Source of the DNA: Tsuneonella rigui
Lineage (GTDB): Bacteria; Pseudomonadota; Alphaproteobacteria; Sphingomonadales; Sphingomonadaceae
Length of the DNA: 64,000 bases
Direction: 5' to 3'
Assembly (NCBI RefSeq): GCF_003958625.1
Contig: NZ_RSEL01000024.1
Coordinates: 1-64,000 of the forward strand
The stretch's first letter is position 1. Each line of letters begins with the position of its first letter. This document shows, in pieces, positions 60,258 through 64,000 of the stretch. The position numbers and the translations under genes are program-made. Below the pieces are notes generated by a model. The model saw nothing but the letters and a program-made list of their open reading frames with translations. It did no database searches and was not told the origin of the DNA.

Positions 60258-60608
60258 ATGCAGATCGTCCGCACCATCGTCTGGGTCGCGCTGCTCGTGC
60301 TCCTGCTCGCGTTCAGCTTCTTCAACTGGCGCCCGGTCGAGGTGCAGATCTGGGACAACCTCGTGCTGGAAACCAAGATTCCGGCGCTGGTGCTGATCGC
60401 CTTCCTGCTCGGCCTGGTGCCGATGTGGCTGGTCCATCGCGGCAGCAAGTGGCGGCTGCAGCGGCGCATCACCACGCTCGAGAACGCGGCGCGGACGCAG
60501 GCGGTCACGCCGGTCCCGGTACCAGTTACCACCCCCGCGCCCGCCGAGCCGCTCGCGCCCGAGCCGGTCGATGGCGCTCCGGTGGCGCGCGACGACATCC
60601 TGCGATGA
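60258..60608 (+). CDS. lapA: LapA-family (DUF1049) membrane protein
   Basis: The 116-residue protein has two membrane segments (TIVWVALLVLLLAFSFFNW and PALVLIAFLLGLVPMWLV) with FNWRPVEVQIW between, as in LapA. E. coli LapA works with LapB in LPS control; here LapB is not adjacent. Its Pro-rich end overlaps pyrF by four bases. Confidence 0.85.
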   Translation: MQIVRTIVWVALLVLLLAFSFFNWRPVEVQIWDNLVLETKIPALVLIAFLLGLVPMWLVHRGSKWRLQRRITTLENAARTQAVTPVPVPVTTPAPAEPLAPEPVDGAPVARDDILR

Positions 60609-61279
60609 CCAACCCGGTTTACCTCGCGCTCGACTTGCCGCGGCTGGAGGATGCCAAGGCGCTGGCGAGCAAAGTCAAGGCGCACGTCGGCGGCCTCAAG
60701 CTCGGACTCGAATTCTTCTGCGCGCACGGCCACCACGGGGTGCATGAAATCGCGCGGGTCGGCCTGCCGATTTTCCTCGACCTGAAGCTGCACGACATTC
60801 CCAACACCGTTGCCGGCGCGATGCAGGCGATCCACGTGCTCGAACCGACGATCGTCACCGTCCACGCCTCGGGTGGTCGCGCGATGATGGAAGACGCGAA
60901 AGCGGCCGCCGCCAACGGCACCAAGGTGGTCGCGGTCACCATGCTCACCAGCCTCGACGAGCGCGATCTCCAGCGCACCGGCGTGACCGGCGGCGCGCAC
61001 GACCAGGTGCTGCGCCTCGCCGAACTGGCGCACACCGCGGGCCTCGACGGCATCGTCTGCTCGGGCCGCGAGGTGAAGGCGGTGCACGACCAGTGGAAGG
61101 ACGGTTTTTTCGTCGTCCCCGGCCTGCGCCTGCCCGACCAGACCACCGGCGACCAAAAGCGCGTCGTTTCTCCGCGCCAGGCGCGGGACGACGGCGCGAG
61201 CGTGCTTGTGGTGGGCCGCCCGATCAGCCGTGCCGAAGACCCGGTCGCCGCCGCCCGCACGGTCGAGGCGACGCTCTAG
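60605..61279 (+). CDS. pyrF: Orotidine 5'-phosphate decarboxylase
   Basis: The 224-residue TIM-barrel has the active-site motif LDLKLHDIPNTV, TVHASGG, and a C-terminal VSPRQARDDGASVLVVGRPI. It makes UMP. The ATG at 60605 overlaps lapA in ATGA. Confidence 0.95.
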   Translation: MTNPVYLALDLPRLEDAKALASKVKAHVGGLKLGLEFFCAHGHHGVHEIARVGLPIFLDLKLHDIPNTVAGAMQAIHVLEPTIVTVHASGGRAMMEDAKAAAANGTKVVAVTMLTSLDERDLQRTGVTGGAHDQVLRLAELAHTAGLDGIVCSGREVKAVHDQWKDGFFVVPGLRLPDQTTGDQKRVVSPRQARDDGASVLVVGRPISRAEDPVAAARTVEATL

Positions 61280-61283
61280 CGCC

Positions 61284-61919
61284 ATGGCCCGCACGCTGGT
61301 GAAAGTATGCGGCTGCAACACGCCGGAAGCGGTCGACGCCGCGGTAGATGCGGGCGCCGATTACATCGGCCTCGTCCACTATGCCCCGTCACCGCGTCAC
61401 GTCACGCTCGACCAGGCAGCGAAGCTGCGCGCGCGGGTGCCGGTGCGGACCAAGGTGGTGCTGCTGCTGGTCAACGAACAGCCGCTGCCGACCGCACAGG
61501 CGGTCGACGCAGTGAAGCCCGATGTAGTGCAGTTCCACGGCGGCGAGACGCCCGAATGGCTCGGCCTGCTCAAACGCGCGGTACCGCACGAGCTGTGGAA
61601 GGCGGTGGGCGTGCGCAGCGCGGCGACACTGACCGATACGCTGCGCTATCGCGGCGCGGCCGACCGCGTGCTCTACGATGCCGCGCCCGGCGTGCTGCCG
61701 GGCGGCAACGGCCTCGCGCTCGACTGGAACCTGCTGGTCAATTTCAAGCACGAGCTGCCGTGGGGCCTTGCCGGGGGCCTGGCCCCCGACAACGTCGCCG
61801 AGGCGATCCGGGTCACCGGCGCGCAGCTGGTCGATGCCTCCAGCGGCCTCGAAAGCGCGCCGGGGGTGAAGGACGCGGGCCGCATCCGCGCGTTCATCGA
61901 GGCGGCGAGGGCGGCGTAA
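61284..61919 (+). CDS. trpF: Phosphoribosylanthranilate isomerase
   Basis: The 211-residue TIM-barrel has VKVCGCNTPEAVDAAV (where most have KICG), VQFHGGETPEW, and GLAGGLAPDNVAEAI with LVDASSGLESAPGVKD. It isomerises PRA to CdRP in tryptophan synthesis. Starts 4 bases after pyrF. Confidence 0.94.
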   Translation: MARTLVKVCGCNTPEAVDAAVDAGADYIGLVHYAPSPRHVTLDQAAKLRARVPVRTKVVLLLVNEQPLPTAQAVDAVKPDVVQFHGGETPEWLGLLKRAVPHELWKAVGVRSAATLTDTLRYRGAADRVLYDAAPGVLPGGNGLALDWNLLVNFKHELPWGLAGGLAPDNVAEAIRVTGAQLVDASSGLESAPGVKDAGRIRAFIEAARAA

Positions 61920-61962
61920 TCGAGTCTCGACTTAGCGCGAGGGCGAGGCCAAGGGACAAACG

Positions 61963-63174
61963 ATGGCCAGTTCCCCCAATTCCTACCGCAACATGCCCGA
62001 CGAGCGCGGGCACTTCGGCGACTACGGCGGCCGCTACGTCGCCGAGACGCTGATGCCACTGATTCTGGAGCTGGAAACCGCCTACCGCGCGGCGCAGGCG
62101 GACCCGGCGTTCCAGGCGCAGTTCGACGACCTGATGGCGCACTACGTCGGCCGCCCCAGCCCGCTTTATTTCGCCGAGCGGCTGACCGAGGCGCTCGGCG
62201 GCGCGCAGGTTTGGTTCAAGCGCGACGAGCTCAACCACACCGGCGCGCACAAGATCAACAACTGCATCGGCCAGATCCTGCTCGCGATCCGGATGGGCAA
62301 GCGGAAGATCATCGCGGAGACCGGCGCGGGCCAGCACGGCGTCGCCACCGCAACCGTCTGCGCGCGGTTCGGCCTGCCCTGCACGATCTTCATGGGCGCC
62401 ACCGATGTGGCTCGCCAGCAGCCCAACGTGTTCCGCATGAAGCTGCTGGGCGCCGAGGTGGTCCCGGTCACCAGCGGCGCGGCGACGCTCAAGGACGCGA
62501 TGAACGAGGCGCTGCGCCACTGGGTCGCGCACGTCGAGGACACGTTCTACATCATCGGCACCGCCGCTGGCCCGCACCCTTATCCGGAGCTGGTGCGCGA
62601 TTTCCAGTCGGTGATCGGCAAAGAAGCGCGCGCTCAGCTGATGGAGCGCACCGGCCGCCTGCCTGACCTGTTGGTCGCCGCGATCGGCGGTGGCAGCAAC
62701 GCGATCGGGCTGTTCCATCCGTTCCTCGACGATGCCAGCGTCAAGATGCTCGGCGTCGAGGCGGCGGGGCACGGGCTCGACAAGCAGCACGCCGCGTCGC
62801 TGGCAGGCGGCTTCCCCGGCGTGCTCCACGGCAACAAGACCTACCTGCTGCAGGACGAGGACGGCCAGATCGCCGAGGCGCACTCGATCAGCGCCGGCCT
62901 CGACTACCCCGGCATCGGCCCCGAGCACGCCTGGCTCAAGGACACCGGCCGTGTCGAATACACCTCGGTCACCGACGACGAGGCGCTGGACGCCTTCCAG
63001 CTCCTCTGCCGCACCGAGGGCATCATCGCCGCCCTCGAACCCAGCCACGCCATCGCCGCAGTCGCCAAGCGCGCAAAGGAGATGGAACGTGACGCGATCA
63101 TCCTAGCCAACCTGTGCGGACGCGGGGACAAGGACATCTTCACGGTGGCCGAGCATCTCGGGGTGGCGATGTGA
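61963..63174 (+). CDS. trpB: Tryptophan synthase subunit beta
   Basis: The 403-residue PLP enzyme has the Schiff-base lysine in [21 protein letters not shown], and [13 protein letters not shown]. It joins indole and serine. Overlaps trpA by 4 bases. Confidence 0.97.
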   Translation: MASSPNSYRNMPDERGHFGDYGGRYVAETLMPLILELETAYRAAQADPAFQAQFDDLMAHYVGRPSPLYFAERLTEALGGAQVWFKRDELNHTGAHKINNCIGQILLAIRMGKRKIIAETGAGQHGVATATVCARFGLPCTIFMGATDVARQQPNVFRMKLLGAEVVPVTSGAATLKDAMNEALRHWVAHVEDTFYIIGTAAGPHPYPELVRDFQSVIGKEARAQLMERTGRLPDLLVAAIGGGSNAIGLFHPFLDDASVKMLGVEAAGHGLDKQHAASLAGGFPGVLHGNKTYLLQDEDGQIAEAHSISAGLDYPGIGPEHAWLKDTGRVEYTSVTDDEALDAFQLLCRTEGIIAALEPSHAIAAVAKRAKEMERDAIILANLCGRGDKDIFTVAEHLGVAM

Positions 63175-63953
63175 GTCGCCTGTCGACCGCCTTTTCCAAG
63201 GGCCGCCCTGCGCTCGTATGCTTTATCACCGCAGGTGACGGCGACACTGCCGCCAATCTCGACGCGTTGGTCGCGGGCGGCGCGGATGTCATCGAGCTCG
63301 GCATGCCGTTCACCGATCCGATGGCCGACGGGCCTGCGATCCAGGCGGCGAATTTGCGCAGCCTCGGCGCGGGCACGACCACGCGCGACGTGCTGCTGAT
63401 TGCCAATGAATTTCGCGATCGGCACCCCGACGTACCGCTGGTGCTTATGGGCTATGCCAATCCGATGATTCGCCGCGGGCCCGAGTGGTTCGCGGCCGAG
63501 GCCGCCGCCTGCGGGGTCGACGGGGTGATCTGCGTCGACATCCCGCCCGAGGAGGACGACGCGCTCGGCCCCGCGCTGCGCGAGAATGGCATCGACCTCA
63601 TCCGCCTCGCCACGCCGACCACCGATACCGCGCGGCTGCCGGCGGTGCTCGAAGGCTCGTCTGGCTTCGTCTACTACGTCTCGGTCGCCGGAATCACCGG
63701 GCTGCAGCAGGCCGCCACCGCCTCGATCGAGAGCGCGGTCGCCCGCCTCAAGGGCGCAACCGAGCTACCTGTCGCGGTCGGCTTCGGAGTGCGCACCCCC
63801 AAGCAGGCCGGCGCGATCGCCAAGGTGGCGGACGGCGTGGTGGTCGGCTCGGCGCTCGTCGAGCTGTGCGACAAACTCGACGCGCCGGAACACTTGGCAA
63901 AGCTGACCGCTTCGCTAGCCGAGGCGGTGCATAACGCCCGCCAGCTTGCTTAA
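63171..63953 (+). CDS. trpA: Tryptophan synthase subunit alpha
   Basis: The 260-residue TIM-barrel has the catalytic Glu in [18 protein letters not shown] and Asp in [10 protein letters not shown]. It cleaves indole-3-glycerol phosphate and passes indole to TrpB. Starts with GTG inside the trpB stop (GTGA). Confidence 0.96.
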   Translation: MSRLSTAFSKGRPALVCFITAGDGDTAANLDALVAGGADVIELGMPFTDPMADGPAIQAANLRSLGAGTTTRDVLLIANEFRDRHPDVPLVLMGYANPMIRRGPEWFAAEAAACGVDGVICVDIPPEEDDALGPALRENGIDLIRLATPTTDTARLPAVLEGSSGFVYYVSVAGITGLQQAATASIESAVARLKGATELPVAVGFGVRTPKQAGAIAKVADGVVVGSALVELCDKLDAPEHLAKLTASLAEAVHNARQLA

Positions 63954-63961
63954 CCCCTTCA

Positions 63962-63979
63962 TTCCCGCGAAAGCGGGAA
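63962..63979 (+). terminator. Hairpin downstream of trpA
   Basis: TTCCCGC-GAAA-GCGGGAA is a perfect 7-base stem with a GNRA tetraloop, 9 bases after the trpA stop. It fits a common intergenic repeat in the group and could end the trp unit. Confidence 0.6.
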
Positions 63980-64000
63980 CCCATCTCCGGTCTTCGCATC

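Overview
The window is high-GC alphaproteobacterial chromosome, most likely from a sphingomonad (Sphingomonadales). Three things suggest this: the split F1 and F0 ATP synthase operons with a separate b' subunit and AtpZ, the rpmF-plsX-fabH-ihfA-merR block, and the class II style AroA followed by cmk and rpsA. Short inverted repeats of kinds common in sphingomonad intergenic DNA also fit. No rRNA, phage structural genes, transposases, plasmid genes, CRISPR array or cas genes were seen. There is one tRNA, tRNA-Ala(GGC). Coding density is very high, with many 1-4 base stop/start overlaps. At this GC content nearly every real gene has long open frames on the other strand, and these were discounted.

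Layout. 1-6.9 kb: the end of smc, a CLC chloride transporter, a GST, and the minus-strand block rpmF-plsX-fabH-ihfA-merR. 6.9-10.6 kb: small accessory genes, namely a MAPEG protein, a secreted protein, an MBL-fold hydrolase, a lower-GC lipoprotein, and a locus built like a phage CI/Cro switch (S24 repressor, two palindromes, divergent small HTH-like protein), followed by a 20-bp-periodic repeat array. 10.6-16.7 kb: minus-strand central metabolism (aldehyde dehydrogenase, MFS transporter, catabolic-type acetolactate synthase, D-2-hydroxyacid dehydrogenase). 16.8-24.6 kb: cysS, nitroreductase, cobT, fsa, a DUF4197 protein and priA. 24.6-32.3 kb: an accessory block with a secreted HExxH protein, GST, CPBP protease, ICL/PEP-mutase family protein, Ada, an exported serine protease and a TauD-type dioxygenase.

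32.4-37.3 kb: the F1 operon atpHAGDC. 37.2-41.5 kb: VanZ-like and DUF6265 proteins, a SciP-like regulator, then rimM, rpsP (with a long acidic tail), ffh and tRNA-Ala. 41.5-46.5 kb: a TIGR02300 protein, aroA, a small membrane protein, cmk and rpsA with a roughly 390-base leader region. 46.5-49.2 kb: gloB, a DOPA-dioxygenase-like protein, a quinone oxidoreductase and a flavodoxin-like protein. 49.2-51.8 kb: the F0 operon atpZ-B-E-F'-F. 51.8-58.9 kb: the envelope-lipid system ydbH-ynbE-ydbL, radC, a DUF1801 protein and an OafA-type acyltransferase. 58.9-64 kb: purB, lapA, pyrF, trpF, trpB and trpA.

Most of the window is conserved housekeeping. The best candidate for something undescribed is the CI/Cro-like locus with its operators and repeat array (9.2-10.65 kb). 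Next are the structured noncoding element 3' of tRNA-Ala, the ada/ICL-PEPM/CPBP operon, and two exported putative proteases with unusual domain layouts. Promoters read by eye at rpmF, both atp operons, rpsA and the repressor share a TTG(n)3 box, a 16-17 base spacer and a TAnnnn box.
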